Notes under the pieces: model-generated | The model's database searches: none | Told to the model about the DNA's origin: nothing | Seen by the model: the letters and a program-made list of their open reading frames with translations, nothing else | Position numbers and translations under genes: made by a program | NCBI GenBank assembly: GCA_036365515.1 | Contig: CM070873.1 | Location: forward strand, 262,956,075-263,020,074 | Direction of reading: 5' to 3' | Length of the DNA: 64,000 nt | DNA from: Torymus aiolomorphi | Lineage: Eukaryota; Arthropoda; Insecta; Hymenoptera; Torymidae | Shown: in pieces, positions 1 through 10,877 of the stretch | Numbering within the stretch: the stretch's first letter is position 1 | Layout of the letters: every line of letters starts with the position of its first letter

Positions 1-369
1 TAATTTATAAATAAGTTCTCTAATGTTGTGCGAAAATTTATATGAATACACTTTACAGATCTTAAAAATAATTTCTCTAAATTTTAGAAAGCGCACATAA
101 AGAGTTGTTTACGATTTCTTTATCAATTTTTTTGCGCAAGTACAAAATCAAATTTTAAAATTGAGAATTCTTTATGAATGCTTTAGAGGCGGACATTCGT
201 TATAACATGAAGCTATCATTAAGAATTCTATTAAAAAACCTACTGGAAAAAAGCATTTATTAAGAATTCATCAAAATCTTTATTAAATTATTAAATTTCC
301 TTATGCTGATCGGGCAGTGATTAAAATCTATTTTTACAGTGATTTTTAGAATTTATATCAATAATTTTC
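1..369. other. AT-rich non-coding stretch
   Basis: No reading frame, repeat array or RNA signature is visible. The sequence is AT-rich and merges into the minisatellite that follows. Confidence 0.5.
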
Positions 370-655
370 CACTGCTCGTCTAGCTATTTTTCACTGATTT
401 TTTAGCTATTTTTCACTGATTTTTTAGCTATTTTCACTGATCTATAAGTGATATTTCACTAATTTATCAGTAATTTTTCACTAATTTATCAGCGATTTTA
501 CACTAATTTATCAGTGATTTTTCACTGCTTCATCACAGGATATATATTCACTGTTTTGAAAAGTGAATATTCACTATTTCGCAGTTACCTGATTTTCACT
601 TATCGGAAAAGTGAATATGCACTGCTTTGCAGTGAAATTTCACTGATTTTTTTTT
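370..655. repeat. Degenerate short-unit minisatellite (TTTTTCACTGAT type)
   Basis: The words TTTTTCACTGAT, TTTAGCTA and CACTAATTTATCAGT recur about every 20-30 bases, in direct and partly inverted form (TCACTGAT, ATCAGTGA). Toward 540-650 the units drift into AAGTGAATATTCACT-like palindromes. The array is too degenerate to give one fixed period by eye. Confidence 0.7.
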
Positions 656-1012
656 AGAGAGTATCTCTCGACACGATAGAAGGCCCTCTGCGCCGACTAT
701 TTACCCGATTCCGACGCAGCACGGTAGCAGCCAATCAGCGCTAACTACTAACCTGCATAACCCACCTACCTTCTATCTGTATCAACGGTACGGACTCCGG
801 CACACTGCGCGCCGGTATCTTACCCGAGAACAGAGGAAAAATTCCTAAACCGATATATGCTCGAGTCCAGTACATGAACTCTTAAAAATTATTATACTCT
901 ACCAAGTAACGACACCTAACTACATTTAAATAAACTCAAGTGTTAAAGTAAATACTCAAATCTGAGAGTTGTCATTACTTCGGTACGTTACATAATATTT
1001 TTACTTTGACAT
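656..1012. other. Unassigned stretch of moderate GC
   Basis: This block has a more balanced base composition than its neighbours. I find no open frame, RNA gene or repeat in it. It may be host sequence between the minisatellite and the large palindromic element. Confidence 0.4.
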
Positions 1013-1013
1013 T

Positions 1014-1018
1014 AAAAA

Positions 1019-1064
<46 letters not shown>
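1014..1064. repeat. Poly-A run followed by a TA microsatellite
   Basis: About 23 A residues are followed by about 14 TA units, directly against the left end of the 1061-5730 palindromic element. A second TA microsatellite abuts the other end, so the element probably inserted into, or duplicated, a TA-rich target. Confidence 0.9.
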
Positions 1065-1066
<2 letters not shown>

Positions 1067-2880
1067 TCTTTTCCCTCTCCGCACTGAGAAAAGGATTTGT
1101 TTACTGTTAACATGGCATTGTAACTGTTAACATACGTATGTTTAAATATGACCAAATATAGGCATTGTAACAGTTATAATGCCATGTTAACAGTTAAGTT
1201 GCCGCATGTTCTCATAAACAAACTCAATATGTTACGTGAAAACATTATATTGTAATAGTTACAATATGCTTATTATACTAGTTTTCGAATCTAATGGCCA
1301 ATTTTTTACCAGGATAATGTTGTTTTATAACAAAAACGTTTGAAATAAAAACATCATTTATTTTTTTACTCCAACGTTTCGGACATTTTTATTGTTTATC
1401 CTGATGAGGGACATAAACAATAAAAATGTCCGAAACGTTGGAGTAAAAAACTAAATAGAGTTTTTATTTCAAATCTTTTTGTTATATAACAACATCATCC
1501 TGGTAGCAAATTGGCTATTAGATTCAAAAACTACAATTTACAAGAACTTCTACCATCAGCTACTTTCAAATCTGAATATGTCTATTAGTTAATATAGGTA
1601 TTGTAACTATTACAATATCACATTTTATCCTTAAACATGTCAAATAGTTGTATTTCAAATAGATAAATATGTTAAGAGTAACAATATTCTTCTCTCAGTG
1701 CGGCATCAGCTCTCGGATTTCTTTGCAGAGAATATCTGATAACCATCGCGTCGAATTTATCGCGTCGGGTGCTTCGGATCGTTGATCGTGCGTCAATTAT
1801 TGTCGAAGCTCGTTTCGAAATTTTGCGCTGTTAAGAACGCGCTCGAAAAATGCTCGAGCGCGTTTGCGTCTGTCTGTGTAAATGAATACCCCTATGATCG
1901 GGTGTTATACTCTCTTATTACATGCTCTCGTGTTTGCCCAATCGACGTATAATTCGGTAAATATTCCGGGGCGATTTTGTTTCTATTTTATTGAAAGTAA
2001 ATTCGAATGTTTGCTTTAAATTTTGTTTTTGTGTTTATTTTAAAAGGGACAGGCATGGCGATGTAAATGGAAAATTGGATGCAGGGAAAATAACTTGCAT
2101 TTTTGCAATTTTTTAAATATACTCTGAACAACTAAATCCTATTTGTATTAAAACTTCTGTTTTGCCGCATTTCAATTCATACATATTTATTGAAAAATAT
2201 CTAAAATATTTTTTTTATTTCACGTTGGTCTATCAGATGTAATGCGAATTTAATTTCACCAATAGATATTAAAAGATTCTATGGCCGAATCCATCTCAAA
2301 TCAGGTGGCCCGCGTATGCCTATGTCACCGATCATTTTGGGATAAAAGTATTTATTTTCTTCTCCAAAAATGATTTGACCCGTATATTTTTATTTTTTTG
2401 TTGCAACAAAATTTCATGCGTTCAGCAATGCCGCAAAATTCCGAGAAAATCATTACTTAGAAATAAATTTTTTCAATGTAATTTTCAAACAGCTACGGCT
2501 TCACCAGGTTTTTAACCTTTTTAGCGTGTAACACATAATTTCACTCAGGTTTGAGCCCTCTTTCATGGTCTGTATGTTATTTAAAAAAATAAAAAATAAA
2601 AAATACCCGAGTTATGCACTTTTTACTGAAAAATTCAGTTTTTAGAAAAATGCATTTTTCTCGAAAAAGACTATTTTTTTCTCAATTTTCTTTTGTCATG
2701 ATAGAGGACGTAAATAGCTATCTAGGTGTGTTTGTGAGATTTACGGGTTTTCCACTGGGATAGCGATCACTAATGAGATAACACACAAACAAATTTTTCA
2801 CGCTTAACGCTTATATGTAGTGATGAAGCAATGATATAACAGTCAATATAAAGATGTTTATCTTTGTGCGTATATAAGAA
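1061..2880 (+). repeat. Left inverted arm of the long-TIR element
   Basis: This is the reverse complement of 3920-5730. It contains the nested palindromic element 1079-1703, then about 1.2 kb of unique arm sequence. The inner boundary is set where the word TATATAAG is the last shared by both arms. Confidence 0.88.
1079..1703. mobile_element. Palindromic miniature element nested in the left arm
   Basis: It is bounded by CCGCACTGAGA at the left and TCTCAGTGCGG at the right. The element folds on itself. At its centre 1362-1399 pairs perfectly with 1413-1450 (38 bases each side, 13-base loop), and the flanking words AATCTAATGGCCAAT and ATTGGCTATTAGATT also pair. Subterminal copies of GTTAACATGGCATTGTAAC-like sequence occur near the left end. 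It has no coding capacity. The same element sits at 5090-5712 in the opposite arm. Confidence 0.82.
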
Positions 2881-2930
2881 TACACATATATTTCAGACAT
2901 AACAATATACATGATAGAAAGAGCGAAAAG

Positions 2931-3787
2931 TCTTTCACAAGAAAAGGGAGTTTACTCGGAACCAGAAGCGTACACAGGCCATCCAATTGATGAAAGGACC
3001 TAAAAAATTGTTATGGAATATTATATAAATGACGATTTTAATTGTTCAAGGCAGAGTCCTAATACGAGTGACGTTATTACTGTTAAAATAAATGATAAAA
3101 AAGAGAAGAAAGTTAAACATTTCCTTACTCGAAGTCTGAATGTTTTCGTATGAAACATTTAAAAATGATTATCCCGAATTGAGAATTGGTAAATCGAAGT
3201 TTTATAGTTTGCGACCAAAATATGTCTTATAACTTAGCCCGATGAAAGAAGTTTGTCTCCGTATCTATTGTGCAAATTATGATTTATTTCTTACGAGCTT
3301 AATTAATTTCAGAGGGAGTAACGTTACAGAGTTGGATAAAATTCGATCAGAAATAATAAACGCAACAATGTGTTCTGAACTATCTGATTTATGTTATTTA
3401 CAAGAATGTAAAATGTGTCCAGGCAGTAACGGAATTACGTTTCATGTTCTAAAACTGTAAGATATAGAAGGCACAGAAGAAATTACATATGGTTTGTGGG
3501 ATAACGGTAATTTGATTAAAAAAAGAGTGTCAATTTCTGCTTTTAAAGATGAACTTTCAGTTTGGACCATGAAGGTTAGTACTCACATGTATGTAAAAAA
3601 TATACAACGCAAAGCTATAAAAGCAGAAAGAGAAAATGCTAAAAAAGACCCATATCATTTAGTTCTTCAAAAAGACTTCGCTGAAAACTGGGCTGTGATT
3701 CATAATAAAGCTACAATAAGTATCCTGGAATTCAAAAAACTCATTTATGGATTAAATAAACGTGCAATGATAAAGTACATTGTTTGA
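2931..3787 (+). pseudogene. Broken transposase-like gene of the long-TIR element
   Basis: Translation of the element's centre gives pieces of one protein interrupted by stops near 3000, 3150, 3230 and 3458, with at least one frameshift. Recognisable pieces in order are an N-terminal part with KIND and KHFLTRSL, then a SKFYSLRP segment, then a Cys-containing block (CLRIYCANYDLFL), and finally LVLQKDFAENWAVIHN at about 3655-3705. Proteins with the SKF-LRP block followed by a DFAEN motif are widespread transposon-derived proteins in animals. The Asp of DFAEN is plausibly one catalytic acidic residue of an RNase-H-like fold; that part is inference. I cannot name the superfamily. The two longest open pieces (3242-3460 and 3494-3787) are in the same frame, separated by a TAA and a short readthrough. 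Confidence 0.65.
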
Positions 3788-3919
3788 CAGCAAAGACCGC
3801 TGATCGTCCCCTTACTGAAGTAAGAATAATGAAGCCGAAAAACAAAGGTAGTTATAAAAATAAAAAATCTAAAAGACATAAATAAAAAAAAATACATACA
3901 TATGTACATACCTGTATAT

Positions 3920-5730
3920 TACTTATATACGCACAAAGATAAACATCTTTATATTAACTGTTATATCAATGTTATATCACTATACATAAGCGTTAATCGT
4001 GAAAAATTTGTTTGTGTGTTATCTCATTAGTGATCGCTATCCCAGCAGAAAACCCGTGAATCTCACAAACACGCCTAGATAGCTATTTACGTTCTCTATC
4101 ATGACAAAAGAAAATTGAGAAAAAAAATAGGCTTTTTCGAGAAAAATGCATTTTTCTAAAAACTGAATTTTTCAGTAAAAAGTGCATAACTCGGGTAATT
4201 TTTATTTTTTTTTTAAATAACATACAGACCATGAAAGAGGGCTCAAACCTGAGTGAAATTATGTGTTACACGCTAAAAAGGTAAAACCTGGTGAAGCCGT
4301 AGCTGTTTGAAAATTACATTGAAAAAATTTATTTCTAAGTAATGATTTTCTCGGAATTTTGCGGCATTGCTGAACGCATGAAATTTTATTGCAACAAAAA
4401 AATAAAAATATACGGGTCAAATAATTTTTGGAGAAGAAAATAAATACTTTTATCCCAAAATGATCGGTGACATAGGCATACGCGGGCCACCTGATTTGAG
4501 ATGGATTCGGCCATAGAATCTTTTAATATCTATTGGTGAAATTAAATTCGCATTACATCTGATAGACCAACGTGAAATTAAAAAAAATATTTTAGATATT
4601 TTTCAATAAATATGTATGAATTGAAATGCGGCAAAACAGAAGTTTTAATACAAATAGGATTTAGTTGTTCAGAGTATATTTAAAAAATTGCAAAAATGCA
4701 AGTTATTTTCCCTGCATCCAATTTTCCATTTACAACGCCATGCCGGTCCCTTTTAAAATAAACACAAAAGCAAAATGTAAAGCAAACATTCGAATTTACT
4801 TTCAATAAAATAGAAACAAAATCGCCCCGGAATATTTACCGAATTATACGTCGATTGGGCAAACACGAGAGCATGTAAGAAGAGAGTATAACACCCGATC
4901 ATAGGGGTATTCATTTACACAGACAGACGCAAACGCGCTCGAGCATTTTTCGAGCGCGTTCTTAACAGCGCAAAATTTCGAAACGAGCTTCGACAATTGA
5001 CGCACGATCAACGATCCGAAGCACCCGACGCGATAAATTTGACGCGTTGGTTATCAGATATTCTCTGCAAAGAAATCCGAGAGCTGATGCCGCACTGAGA
5101 GAAGAATATTGTTACTGTTAACATATTTATCTATTTGAAATACAACTTTTTGACATGTTTAAGGATAAAATGTGATATGTAATAGTTACAATACCTATAT
5201 TAACTAATAGACATATTCAGATTTGAAAGTAGCTGATGGTAGAAGTTCTTGTAAATTGTAGTTTTTGAATCTAATAGCCAATTTTCTACCAGGATGATGT
5301 TGTTATATAACAAAAAGATTTGAAATAAAAACTCTATTTAGTTTTTTACTCCAACTTATCGGACATTTTTATTGTTTATGTCCCTCATCAGGATAAACAA
5401 TAAAAATGTCCGAAACGTTGGAGTAAAAAAATAAATGATGTTTTTATTTCAAACGTTTTTGTTATAAAACAACATTATCCTGGTAAAAAATTGGCCATTA
5501 GATTCGAAAACTAGTATAATAAGCATATTGTAGCTATTACAATATAATGTTTTCACGTAACATATTGAAATTGTTTATGAGAACATGCGGCAACTTAACT
5601 GTTAACATGGCATTATAATTGTTACAATGCCTATATTTGGTCATATTTAAACATACGTATGTTAACAGTTACAATGCCATGTTAACAGTCATAAATCCTT
5701 TTCTTAGTGCGGAGAGGGAAAAGATCTATA
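3920..5730 (-). repeat. Right inverted arm of the long-TIR element
   Basis: This is the reverse complement of 1061-2880. Scattered single-base differences and small indels separate the arms, so they are distinct real copies. Confidence 0.88.
5090..5712. mobile_element. Palindromic miniature element nested in the right arm
   Basis: This is the mirror copy of 1079-1703, again bounded by CCGCACTGAGA and (with one change) TCTTAGTGCGG. Its central stem differs by a few bases from the left-arm copy (CAACTTATCGG instead of CAACGTTTCGG on one side). Confidence 0.82.
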
Positions 5731-5736
5731 TATGTG

Positions 5737-5839
<103 letters not shown>

Positions 5840-5865
5840 GAAAGTGGGGCGATCTTGTACACTTC

Positions 5866-6534
5866 ATTACCGACAGTACGGTTTTTATTTAATTAAATAA
5901 ATTCTCATCATTTTTTTTGGAAAAACACGTTCGTCAAGCGTTCCGTACATGTTAATACTATACTCAGATTTTCTTTGGATGATTTTATTGGTATTTTCAT
6001 GATATGTACTCATTTGAAAATTATGTCGGTATTTAACATCACCTTAAATGAGATTTTATTGATTGCTTTTCTTTAGCTTAAATAAAAAAAATTGAATATA
6101 AATGAACCAATCATTAATTACATTATTCTCAACACTTCGATTTGTTGATATTTTTACACAAAACCATTTGAATTAAGGTGATGTGAAATTTCACTATTTT
6201 TTAAATCAACATTCAAACGTTTATTTGGAAAAAGACGGTTGTCAAGCGCTCCGTACACGTAAATACTATATTCAGAAAATTTTTTGAGTGATTTTATTAG
6301 CATTTTCGTTAGCTATGCTCGTTTGAAAAGTAGGTCAAATGCAGATTTCTACTTACCGACAGTACGGTTTTTATTTAATTAAATAAATACTCATCATTTT
6401 TTTGGAAAAACACGTTTGTTAAGCGCTCCGTATATGTAAATACTATACTCACAATTTTTTTTTGGATGATTCTATTGGTATTTTCGTGAGATGTACTCGT
6501 TTGAAAAATAACGTCGGTACTCACATCCCCTTAA
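5866..6534. repeat. Three diverged copies of a roughly 150-190 bp unit
   Basis: Three segments (about 5866-6047, 6215-6345 and 6352-6534) share the words ACCGACAGTACGG, GGAAAAA-ACG, AAGCG-TCCGTA and AATACTATA-TCA in the same order. The first and third are closest. Each of these two ends with a CATC-CCTTAA word matching the TTAA-type ends seen elsewhere in the window. Confidence 0.75.
6173..6534. mobile_element. Probable TTAA-flanked miniature inverted-repeat element
   Basis: The left end reads TTAAGGTGATGTGA and the right end is its near-perfect inverse (TCACATCCCCTTAA). The TTAA at both edges fits the target duplication used by piggyBac and Kolobok transposons. The same terminal word is used by the element at 9892-10053, so this is a family. 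No coding sequence is present. Confidence 0.55.
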
Positions 6535-6589
6535 TAATCTATCATGTTGCTCACATCTTGTAAAATTAAAAATAAACAGTTTATGAACT

Positions 6590-7215
6590 AAGAATCACTG
6601 AGAGAACAAAAACTTTCTTGACATTTATTTATGGATATAATTTCTTGAAATTGTTATCTAAATCTTGTGTAGAAAAAAGTTTACTGTGAACTCTGAAACA
6701 TTTTAGCGTCTCTTACCACGAGCTAATCATAAATTAAATTATTCTGAGCACTTATTCGTTCAAATATTCACAATAACACATCATTTTGGCATTTTTCTGT
6801 ATTTCAATTTTTATTTTATATAATCTTTTGAAACAGTTTGAAATAAGAATTACTAAGAGAACAAAAACTTTCTTGACATTTATTTATGGATATAACTTCT
6901 TGAAATTATTATCTTAATCTTGTGTAGAAAAAAGTTTACTGTGGATTCTGAAACATTTTAGCGCCTCTTATCATGAGTAAATCATAAATTAATTACTTTG
7001 CGCACTTTTATTCGTTCAAATATTCACAATAACGCATCATTTTGGCATTTTTGCGTATTTTAATTTTCATTTTACATAATCTTTTGAAACTGTTTATGAA
7101 CTAAGAATCACTGAGAGAACAAAAACTTTCTTGACATTTATTTATGGATATAAATCCATATCTTCTTGAAATTACCATCTTAATCTTGTGTAGAAAAAAG
7201 TTTACTGTGGTCTTT
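6590..7215 (+). repeat. Tandem repeat, period about 255-258 bp, 2.5 copies
   Basis: The word AAGAATCACTGAGAGAACAA (one variant copy) starts at 6590, 6845 and 7103. Each copy continues with CTTTCTTGACATTTATTTATGG and TTGTGTAGAAAAAAGTTTACTG-like sequence. The third copy stops near 7215. The spacing of 255 and 258 bp indicates a short satellite-like array. Confidence 0.88.
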
Positions 7216-7580
7216 TTGTTGTTTAAAAACTTCTGTTCTGCGAGTTTTTGCGTGGAATCCGCATTTTAGATAATAAAAAAAATCTAATTTTTGAATATAA
7301 CTTGAACTAAACTATAATGATTTCTTCTTTTTGTACAATCACGTACACATTTGGATCATATTCCTTATACAATCTGAAAAAATTATAAAAAATCAACACA
7401 AAGTTTCAATGTTCATCTCTAACTGATATTTTATATTTTAAAAATAGACATTTAGTCATTTAATACTTATCTGATTATTTTTGTTGTCGATGTAGACAAA
7501 TCTTGTAGTTAACATATAAACTTGTTTACAAGGGCTACAAAAACAAAAAAGATTTCAGAAAAACCACATTCATAACCTAA
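7216..7580. other. AT-rich stretch without recognised content
   Basis: No frame, RNA gene or repeat could be recognised between the tandem array and the first hairpin-ended element. Confidence 0.4.
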
Positions 7581-9392
7581 ACAAACGGCTGCCAATTATT
7601 GGCACGTAGCTTTCTTCAAATTAATGTATCGTTCCTATATGTATAGTATATATTTTAAATATAAAATGCGTTTATTCAGCTAATAAAAACATTTACATAA
7701 ATTTCTCAAGGCAAAATGAGTGTATATAAAATTATATGCCCATGAACCATAACCGTTTCAACTTTAAAATTTTTATCTCAAAATTGAGAGAGGGTAATTC
7801 TTACTATACTCACTTCAAATCGCGATTATTCGAAAAATTAGTTCAAACTCAAAATAATTGGCCAGCATATCTGACTAATTTCATGTTTCTTCAGAGCTCG
7901 CTGTAAATTAACCTGAATAAAAAACAAAAGCAAGTAAACAACACGCGCGCGTATCGCACGTCATTTCCATTTTCTAGTAACATATACATAAAACCTTTCT
8001 CGAAAAATTATGATTTGAAAATATGGCTAAAACAGTTTTAACTTCAAATATCTCTGAAATTTATAAACTAATTCTTTTACGCTAACAATTTATGTAATAA
8101 ATAATATACAAACTCTACACCTCCATCAAATCTAGATCTCCATCAAATTTCAAAGTAATTAAATTTTACTCTAGTTATTATGCGACATAGAAAGTCATTT
8201 TCAGAAATACCAAAATTTTAAATATCAAATATCTCAAAAACTAACCATATAATCTGGATCAAATTTTACATAGGTATTGCCTATATTGCATACAAAATAG
8301 TCTATAAATTTCAAACTGACACATTAAGTCGTCATTGAGAAATTACGATTTGGAAAAATACGTAAAAAAATTTTAACCTTAAATATCTCTAAAAATTATG
8401 AGACAATTCTTTTACCTAAAGGACTTATACGATAAACATGTAAACTTTATATCTCCACAATATTTCAACATGATTAAACCAATTTTTTTTCTCTAGTTAT
8501 CATGCGACAAAGAAAATGACTTTGTAAAATACGACAATTTTAAATATCAAATATCTCAAAAAGTAATGGAACGATCTTGATAAAAATTTACCCATATATA
8601 TTACCAATCTCACACACAAAATTGTTTACAAATTTGGAGCTGATTCATCAAACCGTTCTCGAGAAATTACGATTTGAAAAAAAGGTTAAGAAAATTTTAA
8701 TCTCAAATATCTCTGAAATTTATTGACCAATCATTTATCCCAAAGAACTTAGCCGAGAGCTATCCCAAATCTAACTCTACAAGGAATTTCAAAGCAATTA
8801 AGTCAATTTTACTAAAGTAAATGTGCTTCATACAACATTCATTTTTTTCTGCTATTTATATTCTGCATTATCATGATTTTTTTTCAAAAACATTCACCGT
8901 TTATTTTTGGAGTTATAAGCTTTAAAAAAAAAAACACTTTTTTGTTAATAACAAAAGAACCGCAATAGGTAATGTAATTTATTTTTTTGGAAAATATAGG
9001 TTTTTTATGCTCTTTTGAATGCTATCTGTCCGATTCAAATATCTCAATGTTATCATTAAAAAAACGCAAAAATGAATTTTGCGAAAATCGAAAATTTGAA
9101 ATAAAACAAAACGCATCGACGAATCAAAAAGAGGATTTCCTTCTCCCATTCACACAAGAAAAACAAAAAAAATGAGACCTGTTCGGTTAAAATCGATCGA
9201 ATAGATCCTGAGATAAAACGGTACACACACACACACACACACACACAATCACACACACACACACACCATACAGACATTTTCTAAAATCATATGATTCGAG
9301 CTTCTATCACCTCTATTCGTGTTTCTAGAGCGATTTAACGAAACTTAAAATTTTACTATTACAAAGCTTCCTCTAGGAGGAAGCAATAAGTA
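7581..9392 (+). mobile_element. Hairpin-ended element, copy A (Helentron-like non-autonomous)
   Basis: The left end has a short perfect hairpin, TGCCAATTATTGGCA (7590-7604), followed by CGTAGCTTTCTTC. The right end has a second hairpin, GCTTCCTCTAGGAGGAAGC (9366-9384). Between them are three diverged tandem subrepeats of about 320-340 bp (start points near 7998, 8336 and 8660), a conserved block AAAATCGATCGAATAGATC at 9190-9208, a CA microsatellite (9222-9266), and about 100 bp of unique sequence. The same part order occurs in copies B and C. Insect Helentron-associated elements such as DINE-1 are built this way (5' inverted motif, tandem core, microsatellite, 3' stem-loop), so I place it there by structure. 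There is no long terminal inverted repeat and no gene. Confidence 0.7.
9222..9266. repeat. CA microsatellite inside hairpin-ended copy A
   Basis: About 22 CA units with a TC interruption. It sits at the same place relative to the 3' hairpin (about 100 bp before it) as in copies B and C. Confidence 0.95.
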
Positions 9393-9707
9393 GAATATAT
9401 GGTAAACGATGCAGTTATTGACCACTTAAGCAAACGAAATATAATAAAATGCTAATAAACTTATAGATTTATATATTTTTAGAACCCTATAAATTTTGAA
9501 ACCAATAAATTTATTGGAAAAAAATTCAAAGTTTTTTTAAATTTATTAAAGTAATCGATTATCTAAAAAAGTATAGTGATTGACCACTTGGACATGGTCA
9601 TTGTCCATTAATAGATAGTGATTGACCACTATATAAAAATAAATAACGAATAAGTATTATCGTTAAATAATTATGCATAATTTGTAAATAAATATTTATT
9701 CCGGTTT

Positions 9708-9878
9708 CTATTTTGTGAATAGCTTACTTTGTCTAAATTTGAAACTAGTTCGCGGAACTCGAAACATTTTAGAAGCCTGCCGCCATAACATTCCATTTCG
9801 GACTGCATCTGTAGCTTCTTGTATTTGTTGTTCATCGTATGTTTTTCGGTATTTTACTCCTTTTTTCACTTTCGGCAT
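9708..9878 (-). pseudogene. Psq-type helix-turn-helix fragment of a pogo/Tigger-like transposase
   Basis: A 56-residue frame on the minus strand begins MPKVKKGVKYRKTYDE at 9878 and ends at a TAG at 9708-9710. It continues with EATDAVRNGMLWRQASKMF and VPRTSFKFR. The pattern of a basic start, then A-x-x-A-V-x-N-G-M, then A-x-x-x-F-x-V-P-R-T is the Pipsqueak/CENP-B-type DNA-binding helix-turn-helix found at the N terminus of pogo and Tigger transposases. The usual Tc5-type second DNA-binding domain and the DDE catalytic domain are absent, so this is the surviving N-terminal end. It is internal to the 9401-10740 element, which supports the assignment. Confidence 0.72.
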
Positions 9879-9891
9879 CCTAATTCTTTAT

Positions 9892-10053
9892 TTAAGGTGA
9901 TGTGATACTCACACTATTATTCAATTCTGGGTTCAATTGAGTAATAGTGTGGGTATCACATCACCTTAAGAGTTTTTTCCTTAAAATTAAAAATTGAATG
10001 AGAAAAACGGGAACCCAATTTTGAGTAATAGCGTAGGTATCGCATCACCTTAA
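9892..10053. mobile_element. TTAA-flanked miniature element with internal hairpin
   Basis: The outer ends are TTAAGGTGATGTGATACTCA (left) and its inverse with a few changes at 10023-10053. An extra internal copy of the right end makes 9892-9969 a near-perfect 78 bp foldback whose arms of about 36 bases differ at two positions. It is nested in the pogo-like element just upstream of the helix-turn-helix start on the minus strand. It belongs to the same family as 6173-6534. Confidence 0.72.
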
Positions 10054-10877
10054 AATCTAACCTAGAATTGTAAATAATAATGTTTTTACATATACGATGT
10101 TAAAAATTATGTTTTATATTATTGATTCAAATAATAATTGCTTTTAATAATATTTCAAATTATTTAATTAATTAATTTTTATTAATTTTATGCTTTATTT
10201 ATACTTTTTTATGCTTGAAAAAAAAAATACAAATCCAGCAACAAGCACCATGACAATTACTGATTGCGTGGTAACATAACCGTAAAATAGTGATTCTCCG
10301 CCCGGTCAATCACTGTCACATGGCATAATTTTGACGATAGTTATGGACCACTCTGTTTTTATCAAAGTTTATGTAAAAATATTAAATAAAATAATTGGAT
10401 ACTGTTCTCTAGGGACACTTTAATTATATATAACAGTTAGAATGATATTAGAGATGATAATTGGTTTGAAGCAACAAAAAGTTGTCAATGCGCTTCTTAC
10501 GGGTTTTCAATAAAAATCATACTTTTTTAGGATTTCGCGTAGGATGACTTTTATATTGCAAAAATTACTTTTCGAATTATTAGTAAGTAGCAAAGTACTT
10601 ATACAAATTAAAAGAGGAATCTTCGTAGAATTCAAAAATTATCGTTAAAAAAGCTCTATCACATAATTTTACTTAATATAACGTTTTCTTTTGAATGTGG
10701 CCAATCACTGTCGAGTGGTCAACAACTGTATCGTTTACCCTATTAGTGTGTTTGTTTTTATGTTAATATCTTCTTCAAGCTGCATTTGCATTTTAAGTAA
10801 AAAACGGAGTAAAGCCTGAGTCTGAAAGAATAAACGTAATTCAAAAAAGTAATAATACTTATAATACTATAATAATA

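Larger units (their letters stand above)
1061..5730. mobile_element. DNA transposon with 1.8 kb inverted arms
   Basis: The sequence from 1061 to about 2880 reappears as its reverse complement from 5730 back to about 3920, nearly base for base. It leaves a 1.04 kb centre that holds a broken transposase-like gene. Both outer ends carry GATCTTTTCCCTCTCCGCAC and both lie against TA repeats, so a TA target duplication is possible but cannot be proved. Cut-and-paste elements usually have much shorter terminal repeats; arms of this length are found in foldback elements and a few long-TIR families. The high arm-to-arm identity suggests either recent insertion or ongoing gene conversion. The superfamily is not assigned. 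The element is non-autonomous as it stands because its gene is broken. Confidence 0.88.
9401..10740. mobile_element. Pogo/Tigger-like DNA transposon remnant
   Basis: The left end GGTAAACGATGCAGTTATTG (9401-9420) matches the inverse of the right end at 10720-10739 with two changes, and the similarity continues into GACCACT. CAGTT preceded by TA (TG at the left) would fit the pogo/Tigger pattern of CAGT ends with TA duplications, although the similarity also extends outside it. GTGATTGACCACT-like words recur subterminally near 9590, 9615, 10310 and 10690, in both orientations, as transposase-binding repeats often do. Inside are a helix-turn-helix remnant (9708-9878, minus) and a nested TTAA-type miniature element (9892-10053). 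Confidence 0.65.
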
